Part shown: positions 5,884-6,076 of the stretch, in pieces
How positions within the stretch are numbered: the stretch's first letter is position 1
Layout of the letters: the number at the start of each line of letters is the position of its first letter
The notes under the pieces: model-generated
Told to the model about the DNA's origin: nothing
Database searches by the model: none
The model's input: only the letters and a program-made list of their open reading frames with translations
NCBI GenBank assembly: GCA_009840695.1
Contig: VXNG01000264.1
Location: forward strand, 1-6,076
DNA: 6,076 nt
Reading direction: 5' to 3'
Origin: Acidimicrobiaceae bacterium
GTDB lineage: Bacteria; Actinomycetota; Acidimicrobiia; Acidimicrobiales; Aldehydirespiratoraceae
Position numbers and translations under genes: made by a program

Positions 5884-5908
5884 TTGGCAAGTCAGGTATA
5901 TAGTTCCC
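5884..5908 (-). repeat. Right terminal inverted repeat, 25 bp
   Basis: It begins TTGGCAAGTCAGG and ends TATAGTTCCC, the exact reverse complement of 3487-3511. It marks the right end of the element; host DNA resumes with the duplicated AATCGATA. Confidence 0.96.
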
Positions 5909-5916
5909 AATCGATA
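5909..5916. repeat. Right target-site duplication, AATCGATA (8 bp)
   Basis: It is identical to 3479-3486 and directly abuts the right terminal repeat. An 8-bp duplication agrees with the IS1595 family. Confidence 0.95.
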
Positions 5917-6076
5917 CCCTGTCGCGGTCGCTGCTGGTGGCCCACGCCATGCTGTCCGACGGCGCGCTGGAGGACCTGCGGGCTGCCCGATACGGAGGCT
6001 GGGACAGCGAGCTGGGCCGGTCGATCATGGCGGGGGAGCGGTCGCTGGCCGACCTGCACGGTGTGGTGGCCGGCGG
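5909..6076 (+). pseudogene. xylA: Xylose isomerase, 3' fragment (continues past window)
   Basis: In the xylA frame, joined across the element at codon 364, this reads IDTLSRSLLVAHAMLSDG, then ALEDLRAARYGGWDSELGRS, then IMAGERSLADLHGVVAG. It matches the C-terminal arm of xylose isomerases (E. coli: RYSGWNSELGQQI and MSLADL). It has no start codon of its own at a sensible place and the frame runs off the window without a stop. About 20-25 more residues would be expected from the family length. This part packs between subunits of the tetramer and has no active-site residues. Confidence 0.92.

Larger units (their letters stand above)
3487..5908 (-). mobile_element. IS1595-family-like transposon carrying a restriction-modification system
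   Basis: A complete 2,422-bp element: perfect 25-bp terminal inverted repeats, a perfect 8-bp flanking duplication (AATCGATA), an intact IS1595/ISXO2-like transposase gene, and two passenger genes. All three genes run on the minus strand: transposase, DNA methyltransferase, PD-(D/E)XK nuclease. Almost nothing is non-coding: about 70 bp at the right end hold the terminal repeat and promoter, and at the left the last gene ends inside the terminal repeat. IS1595 members usually duplicate 8 bp, and the family is known to include elements with passenger genes, so the structure fits. Perfect ends, perfect duplication and intact frames indicate recent insertion into xylA. Whether this exact element is already catalogued cannot be told from the sequence. 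Confidence 0.93.

Noticed and set aside
3487..5908. Composite transposon of two insertion sequences
   Set aside because: There is only one transposase gene and only 25 bp of terminal repeat at each end, with one flanking duplication, so it is a single unit element.

Overview
This window is GC-rich with strong third-position GC. It most resembles Actinomycetota, possibly a free-living lineage such as Acidimicrobiia, though the phylum is inferred. The support is the codon bias, -10-like boxes only 5-7 nt before start codons (the pattern of leaderless mRNAs common in actinobacteria), and a lipoprotein built of RCC1-like repeats.

Chromosomal part, left to right: the N-terminal 185 codons of a membrane-anchored YceI-domain protein (minus strand, cut by the window edge, GTG start at 557); a 573-residue RCC1-like lipoprotein with 14 repeats (minus strand, 650-2371); and a divergently transcribed xylose isomerase gene, xylA (plus strand, from 2397). 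Only 25 bp separate the last two start codons. xylA keeps every catalytic and metal-binding residue but is interrupted at codon 364. Its reading frame resumes at the right edge of the window (5917 onward).

The interruption is a complete 2,422-bp mobile element (3487-5908). It has perfect 25-bp terminal inverted repeats starting GGGAACTATATACC and a perfect 8-bp target duplication, AATCGATA (3479-3486 and 5909-5916). Its transposase has the zinc ribbon and DDE-type core of the IS1595 (ISXO2-like) family, and 8-bp duplications are typical of that family.

The element carries two passenger genes on the same strand, directly downstream of the transposase: a DNA amino-methyltransferase (motif order IV then I, with DPQY for DPPY) and a PD-(D/E)XK nuclease (PD-x16-ExK). 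Together they look like a compact Type II restriction-modification system. The three genes overlap by 4 nt and 1 nt and appear to be read from one promoter just inside the right terminal repeat. The transposase is probably leaderless. Methylase precedes nuclease, and the nuclease stop codon lies inside the left terminal repeat. The main finding is therefore a restriction-modification system packaged as cargo of a small IS1595-type transposon, caught with intact ends inside xylA. No tRNA, rRNA or CRISPR array was seen.
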